The translations under genes were made by a program, and so were the position numbers. Under the pieces are notes generated by a model that did not search any database, had not been told where the DNA came from, and saw only the letters and a program-made list of their open reading frames with translations. Source: CAZYTO01 sp964650405 (GTDB taxonomy: Bacteria > Acidobacteriota > Thermoanaerobaculia > Gp7-AA8). From it: a stretch of DNA of 15,100 nt. Shown here in pieces: positions 7,807 to 15,100 of the stretch (position 1 is its first letter; each line of letters starts with the position of its first letter). The stretch lies in assembly GCA_964650405.1 (NCBI GenBank), contig CAZYTO010000133.1, forward strand, positions 1 through 15,100, read 5' to 3'.

Positions 7807-8450
7807 CGAAGAAAGGCGAACGCGCGGAGGAGATCGCCGTGCGGCTCAAGCGGATGTATCCGAAGGCGAAGATCGCGCTCGACTTCACCAACGCCTTCGA
7901 GCTGCTCATCGCCACGATCCTCGCCGCCCAGTCCACCGACGCGCGGGTGAACATCGTCACCAAGGCACTCTTTCGCAAGTACCCGAGCCCGCAGGCATTC
8001 GCGGCGGCCTCGCAGGTGGAGATGGAGCGCGACGTCAAGCAGACCGGCTTCTTCCGCAACAAGGCCAAGGCCGTGATCGCCGCCTCGAAAGCCATCGTGG
8101 AGAAGCACGGCGGCGAAGTGCCGCAGACGATGGACGAGTTGACGGCCCTTCCCGGCGTGGGCCGCAAGACAGCCAACGTCGTCCTGTCCAACGCGTTGAA
8201 GAAGCCAGTAGGCATCGTGGTGGACACGCACGTCACGCGCCTGGCGGGGCGGCTCGGTCTCACCGCCAGCACGGACGCCGTCGTCATCGAGCAGGACCTC
8301 ATGAAGCTGCTCCCGCCCAAGGAGTGGACGGGTTTCGCGAACCGCACCATCTTTCACGGCCGCACCATCTGTGTCGCCCGCAAGCCGAAGTGCGCTGAAT
8401 GCGATCTCAACGACGTCTGCCCGAGCGCGGAAGAGCCGCGCGGAGACTAG
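7803..8450 (+). CDS. nth: Endonuclease III, DNA glycosylase/AP lyase
   Basis: Base-excision-repair enzyme that removes oxidised pyrimidines and cuts the abasic site. The 215-residue length is standard. Seen in the sequence: the helix-hairpin-helix LPGVGRKTANVVL (116-128) with the catalytic lysine K122, the catalytic aspartate D141 in VVDTHVTRLAGRLGL, and the C-terminal [4Fe-4S] loop with C190-x6-C197-x2-C200-x5-C206. All catalytic and cluster residues are present. The start is TTG 7803, whose bases overlap the TGA stop of the TMEM175 gene (TTGA) and which has GGAGG 5 nt upstream, so translation is coupled. It ends 7 bp from the convergent hydrolase gene, leaving no room for a separate terminator. 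Confidence 0.97.
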   Translation: MTKKGERAEEIAVRLKRMYPKAKIALDFTNAFELLIATILAAQSTDARVNIVTKALFRKYPSPQAFAAASQVEMERDVKQTGFFRNKAKAVIAASKAIVEKHGGEVPQTMDELTALPGVGRKTANVVLSNALKKPVGIVVDTHVTRLAGRLGLTASTDAVVIEQDLMKLLPPKEWTGFANRTIFHGRTICVARKPKCAECDLNDVCPSAEEPRGD

Positions 8451-8457
8451 CGCAGCT

Positions 8458-9336
8458 CTATCGGATGAGAACGGCCACGAACGCATCCACGGCACTCGTG
8501 TAGGCATTCGCCTCGCCGAGCGTCTCGTTGATCTGCTCGTGCGTCAGCGCCTCTTCCAGTACCGAGGCGCGTGAGCCGAGCGACGTCGCCCTGGCCGTGA
8601 AGCGCGTGGCCTGGCTGCACGAGTCGGTTCGCAGCGACGAGCAGACCGCCAGGATGGGCGGGGTACGGGCGGAGAGGTGATGGATCGGCGACGCCGCGCG
8701 CCACTGGCGCGGATCGCTGCCGAAGGCGTCGTCGTAGAGCCGGAAATGAGGGCCTTCCATGATGCGAGGGACGTCCAGCGCCGCGCTGTCGAGCAGCACG
8801 GTGCCGGCCCAGGTCTTGTGCGCGGCCTGCGCCGTGAGCAGGGCCACGAGATGCGCGCCCGCCGAGTGGCCCATGAGGATGAACTTCGCCGGATCGCCAC
8901 CCCACGAAGGCGCCTTCTGCTGTGCCACCTCGAGCGCGCGGGCCACGTCCGCTTCCTGTTCCAGCGGCGTGGCAGCCGGGAGGAGGCGGTTGTTCACCGA
9001 GATGAAGATCCAGCCCTTTGCCGACCAGTGATCGAGCTTGTTCTGGACGACGTTGCGCACACCCTTGTCGCCGATGCGCCAGGCGCCGCCGTGCACCATG
9101 AAGAGGACCGGTGCGTGGTCCGGATGTGCCGGGAGGTAGACGTCGAACCGCTGTCCGGGATCGCTCCCGTAGGCGACGTCGCGAAGGACGGTCACGCCAG
9201 CCGGAAGCGTCACGCTCATCGAGCGCGGCGCGGCGTCGCCGGAGGGGCCGCGCCGGTCGCGAAAACGGCCGCCGAGCTTTCCTTGCGCGATCAAGCCCGC
9301 GACCACGATCACGAGAAAGACTGCGCCTCGCCTCAC
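8458..9336 (-). CDS. Alpha/beta hydrolase, esterase/lipase-like (HSL/kynurenine-formamidase type fold), membrane-anchored or exported
   Basis: A 292-residue serine hydrolase. Residues 5-18 (AVFLVIVVAGLIAQ) after two arginines form a signal or anchor segment, so it probably acts in the periplasm. The core shows the oxyanion motif HGGAW (82-86), nucleophile elbow GHSAG with S158, and a plausible Asp/His pair near D238 and H266 (LTHEQINETLG). The fold resembles the BD-FAE/carboxylesterase group that hydrolyses esters of small or carbohydrate substrates; the substrate cannot be read. GTG 9336 is chosen: it gives a GTGA overlap with the mazG stop and AAAGGG lies 8 nt upstream. GTG 9357 would add seven residues. 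An operon with mazG is likely because of the overlap, though no functional link is known. It converges on nth with a 7-bp gap. Confidence 0.88.
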   Translation of the reverse strand: MRRGAVFLVIVVAGLIAQGKLGGRFRDRRGPSGDAAPRSMSVTLPAGVTVLRDVAYGSDPGQRFDVYLPAHPDHAPVLFMVHGGAWRIGDKGVRNVVQNKLDHWSAKGWIFISVNNRLLPAATPLEQEADVARALEVAQQKAPSWGGDPAKFILMGHSAGAHLVALLTAQAAHKTWAGTVLLDSAALDVPRIMEGPHFRLYDDAFGSDPRQWRAASPIHHLSARTPPILAVCSSLRTDSCSQATRFTARATSLGSRASVLEEALTHEQINETLGEANAYTSAVDAFVAVLIR

Positions 9337-10106
9337 GCGCGCTTGGCCCTTTCCCACATGGCGTCCATCTCCTCCAGTGAGTACTGGTCGAGGTTCTTCC
9401 CGGCGGCGCGCGCCTCGCGCTCCATCGACTCGAAGCGCGTCGTGAACTTGCGGTTCGTCGACTGCAGTGCCTCTTCCGGATTCACGTTCAGCTTGCGCGC
9501 GAGATTGGCGATGGTGAACAGCAGGTCTCCGATCTCGTCGTGCACCCGCGATTCGACGCCCGAGCGAATCGCTTCGTGTACTTCCTGCAGTTCCTCGTCG
9601 ACCTTCGCGAAGACGTCCTCGGCGCCGCGCCAGTCGAAGCCGACGCGGGCCGCCTTCTCCGTGAGCCGCGATGCCTTGAGCAGGGCCGGCAGCGACTGCG
9701 GCACGCCGGCCAGCAGACTCTTGTCCTCCGCCTTCCGCTCTTCGTTCTTCAGCTTCTCCCAGTTCACCAGCACCTGTTCGGCGTCTTTCGCCTCCACGTC
9801 GCCGAAGACGTGCGGGTGGCGGCGGACCAGCTTTTCGTGGATGGCCGTGATCGAGTCGTGGATGTCGAACGTCCCCTCCTCGCGCGTCAGCTCCGCTACG
9901 AACACGGCCTCGAGAAGAAGGTCGCCGACTTCCTCGGCCAGCGCTCGACGGTCATCGCGGTCGATGGCGTCGACGACCTCGTAGGCCTCTTCGATGATGA
10001 ACGGCTTGAGGCTGGAGAGGGTCTGCTTGCGGTCCCACGGGCAGCCGTTCGGACCGCGAAGCGTGGTCATCAATTGCACGAGCTCATCGAAGGAACGCCT
10101 TTGCAT
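9333..10106 (-). CDS. mazG: Nucleoside triphosphate pyrophosphohydrolase MazG
   Basis: A 257-residue, two-domain all-alpha NTP pyrophosphohydrolase that converts (d)NTPs to NMP and PPi, cleaning up non-canonical nucleotides and affecting (p)ppGpp-linked stress responses in E. coli. The length matches E. coli MazG (263). The N domain has GCPWDRKQT (21-29), Mg2+-binding EExxE (39-43) and EExGD (58-62), then HPHVFGD (97-103). The second domain repeats the theme with EELQE (171-175) and EIGDLL (191-196). All acidic metal ligands are present. ATG 10106 is chosen to match the family N terminus (RSFDELVQLMTTLRGPNGCPWD); there is no ribosome site, but TAGAAT lies 7 nt upstream, compatible with a leaderless message. 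It is divergent from the histidine kinase gene across 59 bp. Confidence 0.96.
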   Translation of the reverse strand: MQRRSFDELVQLMTTLRGPNGCPWDRKQTLSSLKPFIIEEAYEVVDAIDRDDRRALAEEVGDLLLEAVFVAELTREEGTFDIHDSITAIHEKLVRRHPHVFGDVEAKDAEQVLVNWEKLKNEERKAEDKSLLAGVPQSLPALLKASRLTEKAARVGFDWRGAEDVFAKVDEELQEVHEAIRSGVESRVHDEIGDLLFTIANLARKLNVNPEEALQSTNRKFTTRFESMEREARAAGKNLDQYSLEEMDAMWERAKRA

Positions 10107-10113
10107 GCGGCGA

Positions 10114-10119
10114 ATTCTA
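10114..10119 (-). promoter_or_regulatory. Candidate -10 box TAGAAT of mazG, possible leaderless start
   Basis: On the minus strand TAGAAT ends 7 nt before the mazG ATG. With usual spacing the transcript would begin at or next to the A of ATG. No clear -35 hexamer is seen upstream. The rest of the 59-bp divergent gap holds a TTGACT (10136-10141, plus strand) that might be a -35 for the histidine kinase gene, but no good -10 follows it. Confidence 0.45.
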
Positions 10120-10165
10120 AGGGTGGTAGTAGCATTTGACTGCACGCTTAGCTCGCGCGATCCCC

Positions 10166-13100
10166 ATGTCCGACCAGGTGCTCATCGTGGCCGCCGAGGC
10201 GGCTGCCAGAACTCCCGCCGACGTCGCCAGATCGCTGAGTTTCACGGCCATCGTTGCGACGTCCGAGCAGGAAGCCATCGCCCTGCTCGATGAAAGTGCC
10301 TTCACCCTCATCGCCGTCAGCGGAGGAACCGCCGCCTGGCAGCGCCTGCGCGACGTCGCGGAGCGGAAGCAGCCGATGGCCCGCGTGCTCGAGCTGCCCG
10401 ATCCGAACGGCGACGACAGCGCCATCCGCAACCTGCTCGTTCGCTACCTGCCGCGCCGGCGGGTCTTCACCTCGTTCTCCGAGGCGCGCTATCGCTTTCT
10501 CTCCACGCTGCTCGAGTCGTTCACATCCTCGCTCGAATTGCGCGAGGTGCAGCGGCGCATCGTCACCCTCACGCGCGAGGAGCTCGCCGCCGATGCCGCC
10601 TGGATGCTGTATCCGGTCAGCGAGGAGGCCGAGCTCGCGAAGGTCCACATCTCGTCGAGGGCGCCGGGCGTCCTCGACGAGCTCGACGAGGCCGGTCCCA
10701 TTCCGCTGGCAGGAATGCAGGCCCTGATCCGCCGGGCTCTCGAAGCCGATGAACCTGTGGTGGCAAGGGAGGGCGATTCCGACTTCGACATGGAGCTCGC
10801 CGGGCGCTTCAAGGTCCGTTCGGAGATCATCCAGATCCTCCGCCCCCGCGAAGACGAACCGTGGGTGTTCGGCCTTCATCAAACGAGTCACGTCCGCGAG
10901 TGGACGCCCGAGGAGGTCGCGCTGTTCGGCGAGATCGGCCGCTACGCCACCCTGGCCCTCAACAACACGCTCCTCCACGCGCGGGCCACCCGGGAGATGG
11001 CCAAGGTCAACGCCATCCTCGATCAGATCCCCGAGTCGGCGGCCATCTACGACGCCGGCGGGCGGCTGGAGCGGATGAATGCCGCGGCCATGCGCGAGCC
11101 GAGCCAGCTCTTCACGCCCGACCCCGAGGGTCGCCTGCGGACAAACCGCCACCGCTACATCGACGGCAGTCCGCTGGCGCCCAGCGAGCTCCCGTCGATG
11201 CGCGCCCTGCGCGGCGAGACGGTGAAGTCCGACTACCTCGTCCATGATGCGCGCTCGAACGACGACCGCGTGGTCAACCTGAAGGCTGCCCCGATCCGCG
11301 ACGACCGCGCCCGCATCATCGGCTCCGTGGTGCTCTCCCGTGACGTCACCGACGAGCGCCAGAACGCGGAGCGCGAAGCGTGGCGCCGCCGGCGCGCGGA
11401 GTGCCTGGCCAGTCTCGGACTGGAAGCCGTCACCGTCCAGCCGTCTTTCGATAACCTCGACGATCCGGCCCGGCGCGTCGCCGAGGCTATCGGCGGGGCC
11501 GCCTACATCTACCTCTACCATCCGCCCAGCGGTGAGCTGCACGTCGTCGGCTTCGCTTCGGTGGCCCCGAACGCCGACGCTTTCCAGCGCTTCCGCGAGT
11601 GGCTCGCCCAGAACCCGTATCACGCCGGCGAAGGTCTGGCCGGCACGGTACTCCAGATCGGCCGGACGCTGCTCTTCTCCGACGTGCGCGGCAACGCCAT
11701 CATCGACTTCGGTCGGGACGACGAGGAGAAGCGCATCGTGGCCGCCATGAACGAGCAGAGCGTCATGGCCTGTCCCATCGAGTCGTACGGCGAGCGCATC
11801 GGCGCCGTCGTCCTGGCCCGGTCGGACGACCGGCGCAATTTCGACGCCGAGGATCTCGAGTTCGGCCAGGCCGTCGCCGAGCGCGTCGGTGCGGCCAGCC
11901 ACATCCACCGGCTCAACCGCATGTCCCTGGACGGCCACCGCGCCGCCGAGGAGCTGGCCCGCCGCGAAGTCGACGCCCGCGTTCGATTCGAGGCCGTGCT
12001 CGAGACCGCGCCCATCGGCGTCGGTGTCATCTCGGCCGATGAGCTGCGATTCGAGCTGGCCAACGCGCGCATGCTCGATTTCGCCAACCACTTCGGCAAG
12101 ATCGCCGCCGACACGCGCGTCATCGGTCTCCGTGTCGCGGAAGTGATCCCCGGGTTCGAGCGCATCCTGCGGCAGGTCGCAGAGTCGGGCGACATGCGCA
12201 TCGACGAAGAGCTGGAGATCGGTACCCGCACCAGCCCCGCCTACGTCAACCGCATCGTCAGCGCCGTCCGCGGCCGGTTCTCCGGCATCACCCAGAGCCT
12301 GACCGTCCTCATCCAGGACGTGACGGATCAAGTGAAGGCCAAGCGCGAGATCGAGGCCCTGGCGCAGATGATGGCCGAGCGCTCGGCCCGGCTCGACTCC
12401 ATCCTCGGCTCGATGACCGACGGCCTCTGGGTGTACGACGGCAACGGCCAGGTCGTGGACGTCAACCAGGCGGCTCTGAACATGTTCGGCCTCGCTTCGC
12501 GCTCCGAGGCCATCGACAACGGCAGTTTCGAGAAGTTCCACATCCGCTATCCCGACGGCCGCTCCATTCCGCGGGAAGACCTGCCGTACGCGCGCGCCCT
12601 GCGCGGCGCCACCGTGCCGGACTACCTCGCCATCGGCAGGCACATGATCAACGGCAAGGATCTCGACCTCTCCATCGGCGCCGCGCCCATCGAGAGCAAC
12701 GGCGTAGTCGGCGCCGTCCTGGTCATCCGCGACATCTCCGCGCTGCAGGAGCTCGACCGCAAGAAGGACGAGTTCCTCTCCGTCGCCTCGCACGAGCTGC
12801 GCACACCGCTCACGACGATCAAGGGCTACACGCAACTGCTGGCCCAGACCGTCAACGACCTCCCTCCCGAAGAGCGGGCCACCTACCTCAACGCCGTCCT
12901 CGGCGAGATCGACCGCATGATGGGTCTCATCTCGGAGCTGCTCGACGTCTCGCGCATCGAGACCAACCGCCTGCAGATCGACCGGCAGCCCATCCGCTGG
13001 CTGGAGTTCCTGGAGCGCCGGTGCGGCGCATTCCGGGTGCAGAACCCGGCCCGGCGCATCTCCTTCGACGCCTCGGTGCCGGAGACGACCATGAACGTCG

Positions 13101-13435
13101 ATCCCGACCGCATGCGCCAGGTCGTCGACAACCTCCTCTCGAACGCCATTAAGTACTCGCCCGAGGGAAGCGACATCGAGCTCTACACGTGCGTCGAGAA
13201 CGGCCACATGCTGACGGCGTTCATCGACAACGGCATCGGCATCCCGAAAGACGAGATCCCCAAGCTGTTCGAGCGCTTCCACCGCGCCCGCAACGTCTCC
13301 AGCCGCTACTACGGCGGCCTCGGCCTCGGTCTCTACATCGCCAAGGCCATCGTCGAAGCCCACGACGGCTCGATCACGATCGAGAGCGAGGAAGGGCGGG
13401 GCGCGAAGTTCACGATTCGGCTGCCGCTGCCGTGA
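10166..13435 (+). CDS. Multi-sensor histidine kinase: pseudo-receiver, GAF, PAS, GAF, PAS, PAS, HisKA, HATPase
   Basis: A 1089-residue soluble sensor kinase with no membrane segment, so it should sense a cytoplasmic signal. Approximate order: receiver-like domain 4-105; GAF 115-275; PAS 280-405 (ILDQIPESAAIYDAGG); GAF 415-590; PAS 605-725 (VLETAPIGVGVIS); PAS 740-865 (ILGSMTDGLWVYDGNG); HisKA with FLSVASHELRTPL, phosphorylated histidine H876; HATPase_c with N box (NLLSNAIKYS, about 993-1002), G1 box DNGIGIP (about 1022) and G2 box GLGLGLYIAK (about 1052). Catalytic residues are intact. The receiver-like domain lacks the acidic pair (VLIVAAEA) and has LIAVSGG where the phospho-Asp should be. 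The first and third PAS copies share the pattern LPxxRALRGxTVxxDY, indicating internal duplication. No partner response regulator is adjacent, so it is an orphan kinase. ATG 10166 is chosen by position; TTG 10136 is possible; neither has a ribosome site. Confidence 0.95.
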   Translation: MSDQVLIVAAEAAARTPADVARSLSFTAIVATSEQEAIALLDESAFTLIAVSGGTAAWQRLRDVAERKQPMARVLELPDPNGDDSAIRNLLVRYLPRRRVFTSFSEARYRFLSTLLESFTSSLELREVQRRIVTLTREELAADAAWMLYPVSEEAELAKVHISSRAPGVLDELDEAGPIPLAGMQALIRRALEADEPVVAREGDSDFDMELAGRFKVRSEIIQILRPREDEPWVFGLHQTSHVREWTPEEVALFGEIGRYATLALNNTLLHARATREMAKVNAILDQIPESAAIYDAGGRLERMNAAAMREPSQLFTPDPEGRLRTNRHRYIDGSPLAPSELPSMRALRGETVKSDYLVHDARSNDDRVVNLKAAPIRDDRARIIGSVVLSRDVTDERQNAEREAWRRRRAECLASLGLEAVTVQPSFDNLDDPARRVAEAIGGAAYIYLYHPPSGELHVVGFASVAPNADAFQRFREWLAQNPYHAGEGLAGTVLQIGRTLLFSDVRGNAIIDFGRDDEEKRIVAAMNEQSVMACPIESYGERIGAVVLARSDDRRNFDAEDLEFGQAVAERVGAASHIHRLNRMSLDGHRAAEELARREVDARVRFEAVLETAPIGVGVISADELRFELANARMLDFANHFGKIAADTRVIGLRVAEVIPGFERILRQVAESGDMRIDEELEIGTRTSPAYVNRIVSAVRGRFSGITQSLTVLIQDVTDQVKAKREIEALAQMMAERSARLDSILGSMTDGLWVYDGNGQVVDVNQAALNMFGLASRSEAIDNGSFEKFHIRYPDGRSIPREDLPYARALRGATVPDYLAIGRHMINGKDLDLSIGAAPIESNGVVGAVLVIRDISALQELDRKKDEFLSVASHELRTPLTTIKGYTQLLAQTVNDLPPEERATYLNAVLGEIDRMMGLISELLDVSRIETNRLQIDRQPIRWLEFLERRCGAFRVQNPARRISFDASVPETTMNVDPDRMRQVVDNLLSNAIKYSPEGSDIELYTCVENGHMLTAFIDNGIGIPKDEIPKLFERFHRARNVSSRYYGGLGLGLYIAKAIVEAHDGSITIESEEGRGAKFTIRLPLP

Positions 13436-13439
13436 CGCC

Positions 13440-13570
13440 GGTTGCTGGGGTTGCGGGGTTACGAGGGGCGTGAGTACCGATCAAATCGATCTCTGACGGC
13501 GTAAGGTAGAATCCGCGCCTCCTGGGAGTAATCGTAGCCAGCAACCCCGTAACCCCGTAACCCGCAACCG
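13440..13570. repeat. Octanucleotide inverted array around the DUF47-pit promoter region
   Basis: The left arm (about 13440-13463) has units GGTTGCTG, GGGTTGCG, GGGTTACG. The right arm (13539-13570) has the opposite orientation: CAGCAACC, CCGTAACC, CCGTAACC, CGCAACCG. The arms are imperfect inverted repeats separated by about 75 nt of ordinary sequence, which includes a TAGAAT box. The whole gap between the kinase and the DUF47 gene is accounted for by this array plus the enclosed promoter-like region. Confidence 0.75.
13507..13512 (+). promoter_or_regulatory. Candidate -10 box TAGAAT of the DUF47-pit operon
   Basis: TAGAAT lies in the non-repeat loop between the two arms of the flanking octanucleotide array, 72 nt before GTG 13585. 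No convincing -35 is seen at 16-18 nt, and I find no Pho-box direct repeats (CTGTCA-like), so phosphate control by PhoB is not supported. Confidence 0.4.
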
Positions 13571-13571
13571 A

Positions 13572-13577
13572 GGGAGG
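13572..13577 (+). promoter_or_regulatory. Ribosome binding site GGGAGG of the DUF47 gene
   Basis: GGGAGG is 7 nt before GTG 13585, favouring that start over the in-frame GTG 13579, which would be only 1 nt away from it. Confidence 0.7.
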
Positions 13578-13584
13578 AGTGAGA

Positions 13585-14205
13585 GTGGCCGGTTTTCGTC
13601 TGATTCCGCGCGAGGAGTCGTTCTACGCCGATTTCGCGGCCATGGCCGACCAGATCCGAGGCGGCGCGCGCCTCCTGGTGGAGATGCTCGCCGCCGAGCC
13701 GCCCGTGGCGGACAAGGCGTACGAGATCAAGGAAGTCGAGCACAAGTGCGACTTCCTCACCCACGGCATCATCCAGAAGCTCAACAAGACCTTCGTCACG
13801 CCCATCGACCGCGAGGACATCCACTCGCTGGCCCGCACGCTGGACGACGTCATGGACGCCATCGACAACGCCGCGGCGCTCATCCCGCTCTACCGCATCG
13901 ACCGCGTCCGCAATGGCGCCCGCGAGCTGGCGCGCGTCATCTCCGACGCCACCGACCAGGTGCGCGCGGCCATGGAAGCCCTGGAGAAGCGGACCGGCGT
14001 CCTGGAGCGCACCGTCGAGATCAACCGCCTGGAGAATGAAGCCGACCGCATCCACCAGAAGGCCGTCGGCCAGTTGTTCGACGAAGAGCGTGACCCCATC
14101 GTCGTACTGAAGTGGAAGGAGATCTTCGATCTCCTCGAGAACGCCACCGACCGCTGCGAAGACGTCGCCAATCTCCTCGAGAACGTTGTGGTGAAGCACG
14201 GCTGA
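13585..14205 (+). CDS. DUF47 / PhoU-like protein, Pit accessory
   Basis: A 206-residue, all-alpha, acidic protein of the DUF47 (PhoU_div) family, which is typically encoded directly beside PiT permeases and is thought to modulate phosphate uptake; relatives bind metal clusters through E/DxxxD motifs. Family marks here are the N-terminal LIPREESFYADFAAMAD, the EVEHKCDFLTHGI segment, DREDIHSLARTLDDVMDAIDN, and a second matching half with INRLENEADRIHQKA and IFDLLENATDRCEDVANLLENVV. The two halves mirror one another as in PhoU's two three-helix bundles. GTG 13585 is preferred by its ribosome site. The stop overlaps the pit start (TGATG), so the two are co-translated and likely act together. Confidence 0.93.
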   Translation: MAGFRLIPREESFYADFAAMADQIRGGARLLVEMLAAEPPVADKAYEIKEVEHKCDFLTHGIIQKLNKTFVTPIDREDIHSLARTLDDVMDAIDNAAALIPLYRIDRVRNGARELARVISDATDQVRAAMEALEKRTGVLERTVEINRLENEADRIHQKAVGQLFDEERDPIVVLKWKEIFDLLENATDRCEDVANLLENVVVKHG

Positions 14206-15100
14206 TGTCGCAACACCTCCTGATCGTATCCGGCCTGGTGCTCGTCGCGCTCGCGTTCGACTTCATCAACGGCTTCCATGACGCGGCGAACTCCATCGCC
14301 ACGGTGGTCTCCACCCGCGTGCTCTCTCCGGGGCAGGCCGTGGCCTGGGCGGCATTCTTCAATTTCGTGGCCGCCTTCGGCGGCGGCGTGGCCGTGGCCA
14401 AGACCATCGGCAACGGGATGATTAACATTCACGAGGTGACGCTGGCGGTCATCTTCGCTGGCTTGATGGGCGCGATCATCTGGGACCTCATCACCTGGTA
14501 CTTCGGCCTGCCGACCAGCTCTTCACACGCCCTCATCGGCGGCTATGCCGGCGCGGCCATCGCCCGGACCATGTCCTTCGGCGTCATCATCCCCGGCGGC
14601 TGGACCAAGACGATCATCTTCATCTTCGTCTCGCCGCTCATCGGTCTCGTGGCTGGTCTGCTCCTCATGACGGCCACCTTCTGGATCTTCCGCGGCTTCG
14701 TCCCGCAGCGCGTGGACAAGTGGTTCCGGCGCCTGCAGCTTCTCTCCGCGGCGGCCTTCAGTTACAGCCACGGCACGAATGACGCCCAGAAAACGATGGG
14801 CATCATCACCGGCGTCCTGGTCACCTCGGGCTACCTGGCCACGTTCAAGATTCCGGTCTGGGTCATCCTGGCCGCGCACGCCGCCATCGGCCTGGGCACG
14901 CTCTTCGGCGGCTGGCGCATCATCCACACGATGGGCTCGAAGATCACCAAGCTGCAGCCGCAGGGCGGCTTCGCCGCCGAGAGCGGCGCCGCCACCGCGA
15001 TCCTCATCGCTACGCGTTTCGGCATCCCCGTCTCCACCACCCACGCCATCACCGGCGCCATCGTCGGCGTCGGCGCCACCCGCCGCCTCTCCGCGGTCCG
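14205..15100 (+). CDS. pit: PiT-family inorganic phosphate permease, 3' end beyond window
   Basis: Low-affinity inorganic phosphate transporter (PF01384) of the inner membrane, moving metal-phosphate or phosphate with H+ or Na+. About 298 residues are visible from ATG 14205, whose A is shared with the upstream TGA stop. The two inverted PiT signatures are present: N-terminal GFHDAANSIAT (23-33) and the later SYSHGTNDAQKTMG, each with the conserved (H/N)DA core, plus GLPTSSSHALIGG and GIPVSTTHAITGAIVGVG loops. Hydrophobic helices run throughout. The C-terminal helices lie outside the window. The visible part is unbroken and all signature residues are there. The coupling with a DUF47 gene is the standard arrangement for this transporter. 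Confidence 0.96.
   Translation, partial: MSQHLLIVSGLVLVALAFDFINGFHDAANSIATVVSTRVLSPGQAVAWAAFFNFVAAFGGGVAVAKTIGNGMINIHEVTLAVIFAGLMGAIIWDLITWYFGLPTSSSHALIGGYAGAAIARTMSFGVIIPGGWTKTIIFIFVSPLIGLVAGLLLMTATFWIFRGFVPQRVDKWFRRLQLLSAAAFSYSHGTNDAQKTMGIITGVLVTSGYLATFKIPVWVILAAHAAIGLGTLFGGWRIIHTMGSKITKLQPQGGFAAESGAATAILIATRFGIPVSTTHAITGAIVGVGATRRLSAV

Noticed and set aside
8451..8457. Bidirectional terminator between nth and the hydrolase gene
   Set aside because: The gap is only 7 bp and no hairpin with T-tract is visible across the two stop codons.
10148..13363. A 1071-codon open frame on the minus strand opposite the histidine kinase
   Set aside because: Its translation is Val/Asp/Arg/Gly-rich with no recognisable motif, as expected of the antisense of GC-rich coding DNA, while the plus strand encodes clear HisKA, HATPase, PAS and GAF domains.
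10166..13435. The kinase as PhoR because it precedes a DUF47-pit pair
   Set aside because: It lacks membrane segments and a phoB neighbour, a repeat array of about 150 bp separates the units, and no Pho box is visible; the adjacency is not evidence of phosphate sensing.

Overview
The window is GC-rich bacterial DNA (GC-rich third codon positions, GTG/TTG starts, tightly packed genes). The gene set fits a Gram-negative from the Acidobacteriota or a nearby lineage: an N-terminal PknB-type Ser/Thr kinase, a secreted 29-residue-repeat protein of a type I associate with acidobacterial M56/BlaR-like proteins, and a very large soluble multi-sensor histidine kinase. This placement is an inference from gene content; no rRNA or other phylogenetic marker is present. 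I see no tRNA, rRNA, CRISPR, integrase or transposase.

Layout: (1) 1-993, minus, start of a Ser/Thr protein kinase running off the left edge. (2) 1162-2310, minus, a membrane fatty-acid desaturase, whose 5' end overlaps that of a divergent plus-strand unit: an exported TPR protein (2282-3097) and an AcylT_3 membrane acyltransferase (about 3118-4251). (3) 4302-5363, plus, the repeat protein, preceded by two ACGAA-N4-TTCGT palindromes exactly 21 bp apart, the second just downstream of a TTGACA hexamer. (4) 5412-7085, minus, urocanase (hutU) with no other hut gene beside it. (5) 7207-8450, plus, a TMEM175-type channel overlapped by endonuclease III (nth). (6) 8458-10106, minus, mazG followed by an alpha/beta hydrolase with a 4-bp overlap. 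(7) 10166-13435, plus, a 1089-residue hybrid-sensor histidine kinase with a degenerate receiver, GAF and PAS domains. (8) 13585-15100, plus, a DUF47/PhoU-like protein and a PiT phosphate permease in a coupled pair that runs off the right edge.

The genes are mostly unrelated housekeeping or sensory functions; real functional pairs are DUF47-Pit and perhaps TPR-acyltransferase. The most unusual content is between the genes. Four of the intergenic regions hold short tandem arrays of 7- or 8-nt units; in three of them the units recur in opposite orientation further on, giving long imperfect inverted repeats. The unit sequence differs at each locus while the architecture is shared. The other strong candidate is the 21-bp-spaced palindrome pair in front of the repeat-protein gene, which looks like an operator. 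No gap between genes exceeds 170 bases.
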